Positions 1 to 9,705 of a stretch of DNA of 25,442 bases are shown here, piece by piece. The translations under genes and the position numbers were made by a program. Position 1 is the first letter of the stretch. Each line of letters begins with the position of its first letter. This stretch comes from Phycisphaerales bacterium (GTDB taxonomy: Bacteria; Planctomycetota; Phycisphaerae; Phycisphaerales; UBA1924). Under the pieces are notes generated by a model that searched no databases, was not told the DNA's origin, and was given only the letters and a program-made list of their open reading frames with translations. Where the stretch lies: NCBI GenBank assembly GCA_030680655.1, contig JAUXUZ010000433.1:1-25442 (forward strand), in the 5' to 3' direction.

Positions 1-172
1 GGGCGAGGGCTGGCACAACAACCACCACGCCTTCCCGACGAGCGCACGCCACGGCCTGCGCTGGTGGGAGCTCGACCTGAGCTACGTGTTTATCCGCCTG
101 CTTGGGCTGGTGGGGCTGGCGCGCGAGATCCGCGTTCCCGACGCGGCCCGCATCAGCAGCAAGCGTCGCTGA
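1..172 (+). CDS. Fatty-acid (delta-9 type) desaturase, C-terminal fragment
   Basis: The reading frame enters from the window edge (first full codon at 2) and ends with TGA at 170-172. The visible residues begin GEGWHNNHHAFP, followed by ARHGLRWWELD and a short hydrophobic stretch. HNNHH is the third histidine box of membrane di-iron desaturases of the acyl-CoA/acyl-lipid delta-9 type; together with two upstream boxes, not visible here, it binds the two irons that insert a double bond into a membrane-bound acyl chain. The GEGWHNNHHAFP context is highly characteristic of that family. The gene converges on nadA with only 15 nt between stop codons. Substrate and regiospecificity cannot be read from this piece. 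Confidence 0.9.
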   Translation, partial: GEGWHNNHHAFPTSARHGLRWWELDLSYVFIRLLGLVGLAREIRVPDAARISSKRR

Positions 173-187
173 CGCCGGCGCAACTTC

Positions 188-1447
188 TCAGTCAACCAGC
201 GCGGAGCCGACTCGCTTTGCCGACGGCCCGTCGGTCGCTTTCGCTCTGCCCGACTCGGCCAGAGCGAGCATGCGGTTCAGCGCTGTCAGCGCGAGCTTCT
301 GCGCTTCCGGGTGCACCGACACGCGGTTGACGATCTTCCCGGCCGCGAGGTTGTCAAGCACCCACAGCAGGTGCGGCTGGTCGATGCGGTACATGGTTGT
401 GCACAGGCACTGGCAGTCCGAGAGGATGCGCACGTGCACGTTGCGCTCTGCGCACCGGCGGGCAAGCCGGGCGACCAGGTGCACCTCGGTGCCGACGGCC
501 CACCGGCTGCCGGCGGGCGCGGCCTCGAGCGTTCGGATGATGAACTCGGTTGAACCGTTGAGGTCAGCCAAATCGACCACTTCTTTCGCGCACTCAGGGT
601 GAACGAGCACCTTCGTGCGGGCGGCGGGGGCGAGCAGCGCCTCTTCATCGCGGATGGCGCGGACGTGCTCGGGGCGGAAGAGCTTGTGGACGGAGCAGTG
701 CCCGGCCCAGAGGATCGCCGCCGCGTCCTGGATCTGCTGCGGCGTCGCGCCACCGAGAGGGTCACCTGCGCCCGCCTTGCGTGGATCGAACAGGCAGGTT
801 GCGCTCTTCACGTCGATGCCGATTGCCGCGCAGGTGTTGCGGCCCAGGTGCTGATCGGGGAGGAAGATCACCTTGATCTCCTCACCCTTCTTCTTTGCGA
901 CGGTGCCGCCGGCGAACGCCCACTCAAGGACGGCGCGGGCGTTTGAGGATGTGCACACCGCTCCCGCGTGCTTGCCGACGAACGCTTTGATGGCCGCGGT
1001 GGAATTGATGTACGTCACGGGGATGATGCGCCCGTTCCACTTGCCCTTAGGCGCGGTCGAGTTGAGCGACGCGTGGATGGCGTCCCACGCCGCGACGGCG
1101 TCGTCGTAGTCGGCCATGTCGGCCATCGAGCAGCCCGCGGAGAGATCGGGCAGGATCACCGCCACGCCCGGCGGCGTGAGCATGTCCGCCGTCTCGGCCA
1201 TGAAGTGAACGCCGCAGAACACCACGAACTCCGCCCCGCCCGCGCCGACCTTCTCCGCGGCCAGTTGCGAGAGCTTGAGCGAGTCGCCGGTGAAGTCGGC
1301 GTGCTGGACGACCTCGTCGACCTGGTAGTGATGACCGAGGATGACCAGCCGCGACCCCAGTTCCTTGCGGCGCGCACTGATACCGGCGGCCAGATCGACC
1401 GGCGATGCCTTGGTGTAACTCTCGGGCAGTGCTGGTTGCCAGAGCAT
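188..1447 (-). CDS. nadA: Quinolinate synthase A
   Basis: This 419-residue protein condenses iminoaspartate with dihydroxyacetone phosphate to give quinolinate, a step of de novo NAD synthesis. Family hallmarks are visible: LGHHYQVDEVV near residue 37, FCGVHFMAETA with C78, CTSSNA with C165, and a C-terminal cysteine cluster C345/C347/C349 before TMYRID. C78, C165 and one of the C-terminal cysteines are expected to hold the catalytic [4Fe-4S] cluster. The HPEC and GTEVHLV segments also match. The start is an ATG with GGAGG about 12 nt upstream; a GC-rich imperfect hairpin lies just before that in the presumed leader. nadB and nadC are not in the window. The PilZ gene lies 86 nt upstream on the same strand. 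Confidence 0.95.
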   Translation of the reverse strand: MLWQPALPESYTKASPVDLAAGISARRKELGSRLVILGHHYQVDEVVQHADFTGDSLKLSQLAAEKVGAGGAEFVVFCGVHFMAETADMLTPPGVAVILPDLSAGCSMADMADYDDAVAAWDAIHASLNSTAPKGKWNGRIIPVTYINSTAAIKAFVGKHAGAVCTSSNARAVLEWAFAGGTVAKKKGEEIKVIFLPDQHLGRNTCAAIGIDVKSATCLFDPRKAGAGDPLGGATPQQIQDAAAILWAGHCSVHKLFRPEHVRAIRDEEALLAPAARTKVLVHPECAKEVVDLADLNGSTEFIIRTLEAAPAGSRWAVGTEVHLVARLARRCAERNVHVRILSDCQCLCTTMYRIDQPHLLWVLDNLAAGKIVNRVSVHPEAQKLALTALNRMLALAESGRAKATDGPSAKRVGSALVD

Positions 1448-1533
1448 GCTGGTGCGACGCCTCCATTGCCCGCGCGCTGCGCGCTGGCAACAGACAATAG
1501 GGGCTGGCGCGGTGTTGAGGATCGAGTTCGGCC

Positions 1534-1887
1534 TCAGGCGGCCGCCGGCAGGGCCTGCGGGACGTCGAACCGCACGGCCACGCGCTGGCGCCCGGGCCCG
1601 GCGTGCTCGACACGCACCACGGTGGCGTCGATCATCGAGCGCGGGTCGATCACGACCGTTTCGCCGAGGATCGCGACGCGGACGGACTCACCGGGGTTGT
1701 AGTTTCGCGGCGGCGTGATCTCGATCAGTGCGCCGCCGAGAGAGATGTCGGCGGTGCGCGCGAAGGTCAAGCCAGCTGGCGCTCCCTCACGCACGATCCG
1801 CGCTGGGCGGAGGATGGGCATGCGCTGCGTTGCGCGGCGGTCCATCCGGTGCGGCTGGTCTGATCGAACTGGGTGGTGCTGGCTCAC
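1534..1887 (-). CDS. PilZ-domain protein
   Basis: A small protein of about 117 residues made almost entirely of one PilZ domain, which binds cyclic di-GMP. The two signature elements are present: an RxxxR-type motif (RRATQR, about residues 17-22) and DISLGGALIEI, matching the D/NxSxxG motif, about 25 residues later. Such single-domain proteins act as c-di-GMP receptors that alter a partner, often in motility, polysaccharide export or adhesion. The partner is unknown. The start is taken as GTG at 1887, six bases after a TACTCG box, without a Shine-Dalgarno sequence; ATG at residue 15 (MDRRATQR) is the alternative. The divergent neighbour is a glycosyltransferase, which may hint at surface polysaccharide but is not proof. 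Confidence 0.8.
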   Translation of the reverse strand: MSQHHPVRSDQPHRMDRRATQRMPILRPARIVREGAPAGLTFARTADISLGGALIEITPPRNYNPGESVRVAILGETVVIDPRSMIDATVVRVEHAGPGRQRVAVRFDVPQALPAAA

Positions 1888-1947
1888 AAGGTCCGAGTAT
1901 CGTCGCGCCCGCCCGCCAGGTTAAGCCAAAACCCGCCTAAGCCGCAA

Positions 1948-1975
1948 CGTTTGGGCGGCAAACACGTCCCAAACG
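1948..1975. promoter_or_regulatory. Inverted repeat in the divergent PilZ/glycosyltransferase intergenic region
   Basis: CGTTTGGG at 1948-1955 is repeated as its perfect reverse complement CCCAAACG at 1968-1975, with a 12-nt spacer. It lies 61-96 nt from the two divergent start codons, a position suited to an operator for a dimeric regulator or a shared upstream element. A cruciform or RNA hairpin is also possible. No regulator was identified, so the role is inference. Confidence 0.35.
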
Positions 1976-2031
1976 AGTGCCGGGCCCGCCATTAAGCACC
2001 CCGGCGTCATTACGGGGAGAACAACCGCCGA

Positions 2032-2043
2032 TATCCAAGCGCA
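2032..2043 (+). promoter_or_regulatory. Possible -10 box for a leaderless glycosyltransferase transcript
   Basis: TATCCA at 2032-2037 is followed by 6 nt and then the GTG start at 2044. No Shine-Dalgarno sequence lies at a usable distance. Several other genes in the window have a TAnnnT-like hexamer at the same distance. No convincing -35 element is visible. Confidence 0.3.
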
Positions 2044-3108
2044 GTGGACCTGTCCGTTCTCATCCCGACCAGTGGGCGTCCCCACAAACTCTCTGCGTGC
2101 ATCAGTGCGCTCTCGCGCCAGAGCCTTCCGAAAGAACGCTACGAGGTGCTCGTGGGAATCGACGGGCCAGAAGACGGCGAACTCGGCGCGATGGGGAGCG
2201 TGCCCAACAACTTCACGATGCTGAGTTTTCCAAAGGCCGGGCCGGCCGCCACACGGAATCGGCTCCTCGAGCACGCCCGCGGCAAGTACCTGCTCTGGCT
2301 GAGCGAGAGCATGGTGCCGAGCGACCAGTGCCTCGAGGCGCACCTGATGGCGCAGGGGATGGCCGACGGCAAGGGCGCGATGGTGATGGGCGCGACGCCC
2401 TGGGCCGTCCACGAGCCCGACCGGCTCTTTGACAAACTGATCCGTGAACGCGGCGCGATGTGCAGCGGGCAGGTCATCCGCGGCGGGACGTCCTCGGAAG
2501 CGGGGTACGACTGGGGCTACCGGCACGCCTGGAGCGTCAACCTCTCGATGCCCGCCGATGCGCCGCGCCGGCTCGGAGGCTTCGTCAAGCAGCTCTCCAA
2601 GGGCGCTTACGAGGATGTCGAGCTCGCGTGGAGGCTGCAGCGTTGGCTGGGGATGCCACTGCACTTTAACTCGGAAGCCTCCGCAACGCACGACCGTCGG
2701 CACGACCCGCTGGAGTTGCTCAAGCACGAGGCGATGATGGGGTTCGAGGCGATGCAGCTGGCCGTGCTGAGCCCCCAGTGCGCCCGCGAGCTGTTCGGGC
2801 GCGACGTGGCGTCACCCAACGAGGAACGCTACACGAAGGGGTACGTTCTGCGCGACCGCGGGCCGGCGGAATCGGGCCTGTGGACGATGCTGAGCCTGGC
2901 CCATCAGCCGGTGCGGACGATGAGCATCGAGGACGCCGCGGTCAAACTCGACACGCTCGACGATCAGACCAGCGTGCTGCGCCGGTGGCTCTGGCGCCGC
3001 GGGCTCTGGGCCGCGCAGAGCGGCGAGCCGATGAGCAAGCTGACCGAGGCGATCGAAGACTTCGTCGCCGAGGCCCGCAAGCGCCGCACGGGCTCCAAGG
3101 CGGCCTGA
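2044..3108 (+). CDS. Family 2 (GT-A fold) glycosyltransferase with atypical DXD region
   Basis: A 354-residue protein starting MDLSVLIPTSGRPHKLSACI, the classic N-terminal nucleotide-sugar-binding strand and helix of GT2 enzymes, with VGIDGP at about 37-42 and GPAATRNRLLEHARGKYL leading to the usual metal site. At the expected DXD position the sequence reads LLWLSESMVP (SES at 87-89), so the canonical aspartates are absent. The later segment around residues 190-210 (YEDVELAWRLQRWLGM) matches the ED-containing acceptor/catalytic-base region of GT2 enzymes. No membrane segment is obvious, so it is probably cytoplasmic or peripheral. GTG start chosen because the conserved strand begins at once. 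Sugar and acceptor are unknown; loss of DXD leaves catalytic activity open. It converges on the Nudix gene with 6 nt between stops. Confidence 0.75.
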   Translation: MDLSVLIPTSGRPHKLSACISALSRQSLPKERYEVLVGIDGPEDGELGAMGSVPNNFTMLSFPKAGPAATRNRLLEHARGKYLLWLSESMVPSDQCLEAHLMAQGMADGKGAMVMGATPWAVHEPDRLFDKLIRERGAMCSGQVIRGGTSSEAGYDWGYRHAWSVNLSMPADAPRRLGGFVKQLSKGAYEDVELAWRLQRWLGMPLHFNSEASATHDRRHDPLELLKHEAMMGFEAMQLAVLSPQCARELFGRDVASPNEERYTKGYVLRDRGPAESGLWTMLSLAHQPVRTMSIEDAAVKLDTLDDQTSVLRRWLWRRGLWAAQSGEPMSKLTEAIEDFVAEARKRRTGSKAA

Positions 3109-3114
3109 CAGGCC

Positions 3115-3645
3115 TCACACCAGCAGCTTCAAGCGGTCGATCCGCAGGGCACGCCGCGCTCCGTCTTGCATCGGGCCGAGCAGGCCGACGATCTCAGCGA
3201 GCGCCGCACGCTGCCCCGGCCACATGAACGACGCTGGAGCGCTGTCGATCGGCAACCACCTGTGGGCATCGTGCTCCCCGTCGAGCGCGGGCTCCCACTG
3301 CTCCCCCACCACAGCGACGATCCTCGGAGAGAGGATCACCGCATCCCACTCGGCGATAAAGAACGGGTGCACCTGCTCCAGGGCGAACAAGTCGGTGCAC
3401 CGCTGCTCGTCGGCGAGGTTGAGCCCGAGCTCCTGGCCCGCTTCACGCGCGGCGGCGGTGATCGCCGTCTCACCCGGCTCGATATGCCCCATCACCGGCT
3501 GCCACGTGCCGGCGAGCGGAACCTCGACGCGCCGCAGCTGCAGCACTTCGAACGAAGTGCCGACGGTTCTGAGAACGTACACATCAACAATGTCTGAGCG
3601 GATACGCGGGCCGGGCGACGAAGACCCCAGCGGCCCGCCCGTCAC
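3115..3645 (-). CDS. Nudix hydrolase, candidate dihydroneopterin-triphosphate pyrophosphatase
   Basis: This 176-residue protein carries a Nudix box at about residues 53-75: G53, E59, R67-E68, E72, G74. One residue departs from the consensus: the first Glu of the EExG pair is Gln71. The GTG start at 3645 overlaps the pabB stop codon in a GTGA, so translation is probably coupled. A longer open frame upstream is only the shadow of pabB. Nudix enzymes cleave nucleoside-diphosphate-X compounds. Because pabB makes aminodeoxychorismate for folate, and NudB/FolQ-type Nudix enzymes supply the pterin half by removing pyrophosphate from dihydroneopterin triphosphate, that role is an attractive inference. 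The C-terminal EHDAHRWLPID segment fits NudB-like proteins. A different nucleotide substrate remains possible. Confidence 0.8.
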   Translation of the reverse strand: MTGGPLGSSSPGPRIRSDIVDVYVLRTVGTSFEVLQLRRVEVPLAGTWQPVMGHIEPGETAITAAAREAGQELGLNLADEQRCTDLFALEQVHPFFIAEWDAVILSPRIVAVVGEQWEPALDGEHDAHRWLPIDSAPASFMWPGQRAALAEIVGLLGPMQDGARRALRIDRLKLLV

Positions 3646-5147
3646 AGCTCGTCGTCCTCGTCGATCGCGGGCTCGGCCACCTCGGTCGCACCGGCAAGGT
3701 CCAGCAGGACCTTGGCCTTGTCCAGGGTCTCCTGCCACTCCGCCGACGGGTCGCTGTCGGCGACGATCCCCGCGCCCACGCCGTAGGCGAGCGACGAACC
3801 GGGCCGGAATCCCTCGATCACGCCCTGCTCCACCGGCCCCTGGATCGAGGCTGTGCGGATAGCGATGTTGAAGGCGCTGGTGCCGCAAAGGCTGACGAAC
3901 CCGACAGCGCCGCAGTACTGCCCGCGGCTCTCGCGCTCGAGCCGGTTGATGATCTGCATGGCACGGATCTTGGGTGCGCCGGTGACCGAACCACCGGGGA
4001 ACGTCGCGGCGAGCAGTTCGTCGATGCTCGCGTCTGGCCGCAGCTGGCCGCTGACGGTGGCGGTGGCCTGCAGCAGCGTGCCGCCGGCGTGTGCCTCGAT
4101 ATCGCGGGGGCTGTCTACGGCGATCGAACCGGGGATACAGACTCTGCCCAGGTCCGACCGCATGAGGTCGACGATCATGGTCAGTTCGGCCTGCTCTTTC
4201 TCGCTGCTGCGCAGGCCGGCGGCGTCGGTCACGCCAGCGCGGGTGCCCTTCATCGGACGGGTGGAGACGCGGCCTTCGCGCGTGACGGAGAGGAACAGCT
4301 CGGGTGACGAGCAGGCGATCGCCTCGCGCTTGCCGGCGCGGAGGGGGTACTCCAGGTACGCGCCGTACCACGGCTGGGCGCGACCCAGCAGCTGCTGCAT
4401 GAGGGCCCGCGCTGAGCCCTTGAACGGCGCGTGGAGCTGGTGGGTCAGGTTCACCTGGTAGATGTCACCGTCGGCGATGTGCCCCAGCGCGATCTTCACC
4501 GCGCGGGTGTAGCGCCGCTGGCCGCTGCCGCTGGTGAACGGCCCGATCGAGTAGGCGTTCTCGGCCGGCGCGCCGGGCGCATCGGCCGGGGGCGCGTCGT
4601 AGGTCGGCCACGCAGGGGCGGCCTCACCATCTGCGCGTGAGGGTGTGTCGAGCAGCTTCGCATCCGCGGGTGCCTGCACGTGCCACCAGGTGCCGGTCTT
4701 GTGATCGTGCACCAGCGCGGTGGGGCAGCAGAACCACACGGCCTTCCAGCCGCCATCGTCACGCTCGCTGGCGCCCGTCGGCTCGATCACGCCGCCGAGC
4801 TCGTAGCGGAGCGAGGCGATCCACCCGCCGACAAACGGCGGACGGTCATCGGGCGACGAACCCAGGTCGGGCACCTCTACCGACGCTGCGCTGAGCCCCA
4901 GCTTTGGCGACAGGCGTGGCAGGCCGCCGCCGTGCCCGCGCCGGCCGCCGCCCGGCCCGCCCACAGGGATGGCCGCGATCGGCTGGGCGATGATCGACCA
5001 GCGGTCGCGCCCCCCCTCGATCTGCTTGCCCGATGAGATCATCGCCGCCAGCCAGCGGTCACGCGGCCACGAGGCGAGCACCTGCTCGACGGTCGCGGTC
5101 CAAGAGAGTTTTTCGATCCGGGCAGGGCTTGTAGTAGTTGAGGGCAT
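3642..5147 (-). CDS. pabB: Aminodeoxychorismate synthase component I
   Basis: A 501-residue chorismate-utilising enzyme. The motif RPMKGTRAG places a lysine (K300 from the chosen start) where PabB forms its covalent intermediate; anthranilate synthase TrpE has alanine there, so PabB (4-amino-4-deoxychorismate from chorismate and ammonia, for folate) is preferred. Other landmarks are DLMRSDLGRV, GGSVTGAPKIRAMQII, FNIAIRTA and GAGIVADSDPSAEW. The N-terminal third is less conserved and holds a Gly/Arg-rich insert. Start: ATG at 5147 (MPSTTTSPARIEKL) is favoured over the longer frame opening at 5288, which would run into the divergent ppdK promoter region; a TACCAT box lies 8 nt before this ATG. 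The glutaminase partner PabA is not in the window. Confidence 0.88.
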   Translation of the reverse strand: MPSTTTSPARIEKLSWTATVEQVLASWPRDRWLAAMISSGKQIEGGRDRWSIIAQPIAAIPVGGPGGGRRGHGGGLPRLSPKLGLSAASVEVPDLGSSPDDRPPFVGGWIASLRYELGGVIEPTGASERDDGGWKAVWFCCPTALVHDHKTGTWWHVQAPADAKLLDTPSRADGEAAPAWPTYDAPPADAPGAPAENAYSIGPFTSGSGQRRYTRAVKIALGHIADGDIYQVNLTHQLHAPFKGSARALMQQLLGRAQPWYGAYLEYPLRAGKREAIACSSPELFLSVTREGRVSTRPMKGTRAGVTDAAGLRSSEKEQAELTMIVDLMRSDLGRVCIPGSIAVDSPRDIEAHAGGTLLQATATVSGQLRPDASIDELLAATFPGGSVTGAPKIRAMQIINRLERESRGQYCGAVGFVSLCGTSAFNIAIRTASIQGPVEQGVIEGFRPGSSLAYGVGAGIVADSDPSAEWQETLDKAKVLLDLAGATEVAEPAIDEDDEL

Positions 5148-5161
5148 TCGGCCGCATGGTA
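5148..5161 (-). promoter_or_regulatory. Possible -10 box close to the pabB start
   Basis: On the minus strand TACCAT (5156-5161) is separated by 8 nt from the ATG at 5147, with no Shine-Dalgarno sequence, consistent with a leaderless transcript. The rest of the pabB-ppdK intergenic region (to 5350) must also hold the ppdK promoter; TAGTAT at 5229-5234 on the plus strand is a possible -10 for it, without a clear -35. Confidence 0.3.
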
Positions 5162-5340
5162 CGGAGAGGCGGGGCCGAGTCGAGCCCCGCGCAACATCCA
5201 AAACCTCGATCCGACCCGGTGAGAGTCCTAGTATTGGCCGCACTGTGCGCGGGACCTGCGCGAGCGGGTTGCAATCCACGTACCGCACGAACTCTTCCCG
5301 AACATCCGCCCCCCGCGGGCCGGTTGTTCCGGGTCTGACT

Positions 5341-5350
5341 GGAGCCCTTC
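5341..5350 (+). promoter_or_regulatory. ppdK ribosome-binding site
   Basis: GGAG at 5341-5344 lies 6 nt before the ATG at 5351 and fixes the start, including the unusual N-terminal extension. Confidence 0.7.
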
Positions 5351-8143
<2,793 letters not shown>

Positions 8144-8149
<6 letters not shown>

Positions 8150-8202
8150 AACGAGCGAAGCTCGTGTAACCGGAAGTCGAGTAACGCGTTCTGAAAGAAC
8201 GC
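8144..8202 (+). repeat. Structured repeat element, copy 1 (CCGGAAGTC core plus 7-bp hairpin)
   Basis: The element begins at the ppdK stop codon. It contains ACGAGC-GAA-GCTCGT (8151-8165), then CCGGAAGTC (8170-8178), 7 nt, then a perfect 7-bp stem with a 3-nt loop, GCGTTCT-GAA-AGAACGC (8186-8202). A second copy at 8637-8697 has the same core, the same 7-nt spacing and a 7-bp/3-nt hairpin of unrelated stem sequence. The family is not one I can name; it resembles REP-type intergenic elements in architecture. Confidence 0.55.
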
Positions 8203-8220
8203 CCCCTCATTGACCACCAA

Positions 8221-8247
8221 GGCCCGGGCGCAAGCCCGGGCCTTTTT
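8221..8247 (+). terminator. Intrinsic terminator of ppdK
   Basis: A perfect 9-bp G/C stem GGCCCGGGC (8221-8229), a GCAA tetraloop (8230-8233), the other arm to 8242 and then TTTTT (8243-8247). This is a textbook Rho-independent terminator 72 nt after the ppdK stop. Confidence 0.93.
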
Positions 8248-8279
8248 CGTTCGGGTGCGGTGTGGCCGCAGCGCTCGAT

Positions 8280-8471
8280 GCAGAAACCAGCCTCGGATCA
8301 ACACGGATGAGCACGGATCAAGACAGGCTCCCCACAGAGACACCAAGGCACAGAGAGGAGAGAGGCATGAACACAAAGAGCCCAAAGAGCACGAAGACTC
8401 AAAGGGCGTAGATCACGGCTGACGGGTGCGGACGGTTTGTGGTCTTCGTGACCTTCGCGCTCTTGGTGTTC
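8280..8471. repeat. Degenerate short-word repeat region
   Basis: The stretch is made of drifting 9-12-nt words. First come two close copies of ACACGGATNAGCACGGAT type (about 8298-8318). Then follow purine-rich words such as CACAGAGACACCAAGG, AACACAAAGAGCCCAAAG and AGCACGAAGAC (about 8333-8398). After about 40 unrelated bases the complementary words GTCTTCGTGACCTTCG and GCTCTTGGTGTTC (8442-8471) appear. CACGAAGAC (8390-8398) and GTCTTCGTG (8442-8450) form a perfect 9-bp inverted pair. No open frame here looks coding. Similar low-complexity words occur between genes in other planctomycetes as far as I recall; function unknown. Confidence 0.5.
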
Positions 8472-8636
8472 ACTCTTCCGCCTTTGCCTTCCCGCACTCA
8501 GGGCACAGCGAATCACCCGCAAGCCCCGCAAGGTCGTAGCCGCACGACCTGCACTTGCCGGTGATCGCCCGCCGCCGCGCGAGGATGCCCGAGCGGAGGA
8601 GCAGCGCGGCGGGGGTCCAGAGGAGGAGGGTGGACC
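8470..8636 (-). pseudogene. Truncated zinc-ribbon membrane protein (C-terminal fragment)
   Basis: The frame encodes LLLWTPAALLLRSGILARRR followed by CRSCGYDLAGL and CPECGK, almost identical in DNA and protein to the end of the intact gene at 9196-9705. Upstream of about 8636 all similarity stops: the N-terminal membrane segment and the middle of the protein are missing, and the sequence passes directly into the structured repeat at 8637-8697. The frame stays open further upstream (to 8859), but there it only overlaps the neighbouring gene in another frame. I read it as a partial duplication or a third paralogue cut by insertion or recombination. Whether the fragment is still translated cannot be told. 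Confidence 0.6.
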
Positions 8637-8697
8637 GTGCGGAACGCAGCGCAGCGGAGTGGAGCCGGAAGTCAACCAGTGCAGAGCATCGCTCTGC
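8637..8697 (+). repeat. Structured repeat element, copy 2
   Basis: Same layout as 8144-8202: an opening GTGCGGAACGCAGCGCAGC like the first copy, then CCGGAAGTC (8665-8673), 7 nt, then a 7-bp stem with a 3-nt loop, GCAGAGC-ATC-GCTCTGC (8681-8697). The stem bases differ almost completely from copy 1 while pairing and spacing are kept. It fills exactly the space between the broken end of the zinc-ribbon fragment (8636) and the stop codon of the next zinc-ribbon gene (8699-8701, minus strand). Confidence 0.55.
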
Positions 8698-8698
8698 T

Positions 8699-9199
8699 TC
8701 AATCTCCTGGTGCGGGCGTGCTGACGGCCGCGTCGGCGGAGGTTTGGCCACACTCTGGACAGGCAGCATCGGCAGCAAGCCCGGTGAGGTCGTAACCACA
8801 CGCGCGACAACAGCCCTGAGGTTGGCGCGTTGGTCGAAGAAGGGCTGTACCAGCCGCAATAAAGGCTAGCGAGATGGGCCAAGGCGTCACGACAACGCGA
8901 AAGTACTCGGCCCCTATCGCGAACTGACCCCAGTCTAGATCCCAGTCCCACCATTGCCAGACGCGGAATCCCGGCGTTACCGCTAGCTTCGACACGACCG
9001 CGTCATAGCGAGGCCCTCGCCAAAACAAGGTGAACGACCCATCTTCGGCCGCCAAGCGCCAACCTGCCATTGACATGGCTTTATCCGCGGGCCACACCCA
9101 CACCGCCGCCACAAGCAGGCCGAGGGTGAGGAGCGTCCAGCCCAGCGTCCTGTGCTTGCGGCCGATCTTCCTGATTGGGCGGGGCTGGGGGGGCTTCAT
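8699..9199 (-). CDS. Membrane-anchored zinc-ribbon protein, paralogue 2
   Basis: A 166-residue protein of unknown function. Visible parts: a basic N-terminus, a membrane segment at about 19-36 sharing RTLGWTLLTLGLLVA with its upstream paralogue, a Trp-rich middle (WQWWDWDLDWG), a second hydrophobic segment at about 105-122, and a C-terminal zinc ribbon C131/C134...C147/C150 in the CRACGYDLTGL-CPECG form common in planctomycetes. The ATG at 9199 overlaps the stop of the preceding gene in ATGA, indicating translational coupling; the longer open frame to 9430 is only the shadow of that gene. Two membrane passes with a cytoplasmic ribbon is the simplest topology. Confidence 0.7.
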   Translation of the reverse strand: MKPPQPRPIRKIGRKHRTLGWTLLTLGLLVAAVWVWPADKAMSMAGWRLAAEDGSFTLFWRGPRYDAVVSKLAVTPGFRVWQWWDWDLDWGQFAIGAEYFRVVVTPWPISLAFIAAGTALLRPTRQPQGCCRACGYDLTGLAADAACPECGQTSADAAVSTPAPGD

Positions 9200-9705
9200 G
9201 CGACCACCTTCGCTCCCTTGCCGCACTCGGGGCACGGGGCATCCGGCGCAAGCCCCGCGAGGTCGTAGCCGCACGACTTGCACTTGCCGCTCAGTGCCCG
9301 CCGCCGCGCGAGGATGCCGGAGCGGAGGAGCAGCGCGGCGGGGGTCCAGAGGAGGAGGGGGATGGGCCAGAGTTGCCCTCGGTACCCAAAGTAACCGTTC
9401 CCGTAGGTTCCCCACGTTCCTGCCCACCACTGGGGTGCTTCAGACTTCGAATAGGCGCGAGCCCCCCACGAACCATTCACCCGTCCCTGCTCTAGCTCCC
9501 AAACTCCCCCGATCGCACGCAGTGCCCACCCAAGTGATAGCTTCGGGCTTGTCTCCCACCACACGACGACTTCCCACCACCCGCTCGCCACCCACATCCC
9601 CGCCACAAGCAGGCCGAGGGTGAGGAGCGTCCAGCCCAGCGTCCTCCGGACCTTGCCCCCCCTCCCCGCGCGAGGCTTCTTCACCTTGTGCGCCGCTTGT
9701 GCCAC
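9196..9705 (-). CDS. Membrane-anchored zinc-ribbon protein, paralogue 1
   Basis: A 169-residue protein of unknown function with a basic N-terminus, a membrane segment at about 22-41, a Trp/Gly-rich presumably exported middle (about 43-110), a second membrane segment at about 113-132 (PIPLLLWTPAALLL), a basic LARRR stop-transfer and a zinc ribbon C142/C145...C158/C161 (CKSCGYDLAGL, CPECGK). Shares a perfect 46-nt DNA match (9600-9645) with its neighbour (9106-9151). The start is GTG at 9705, placed 6 nt after TAGACT, with no Shine-Dalgarno sequence. It forms a two-gene unit with paralogue 2 through the ATGA overlap. Confidence 0.7.
   Translation of the reverse strand: MAQAAHKVKKPRAGRGGKVRRTLGWTLLTLGLLVAGMWVASGWWEVVVWWETSPKLSLGWALRAIGGVWELEQGRVNGSWGARAYSKSEAPQWWAGTWGTYGNGYFGYRGQLWPIPLLLWTPAALLLRSGILARRRALSGKCKSCGYDLAGLAPDAPCPECGKGAKVVA

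Noticed and set aside
3646..4371. N-terminal extension of the Nudix frame (minus strand) giving a 418-residue protein
   Set aside because: This stretch is Arg/Pro-rich shadow translation of pabB; the true start is the GTG overlapping the pabB stop.
5148..5288. 47-residue N-terminal extension of PabB
   Set aside because: It would cover the region needed for the divergent ppdK promoter and contains nothing family-like; ATG 5147 fits the family better.
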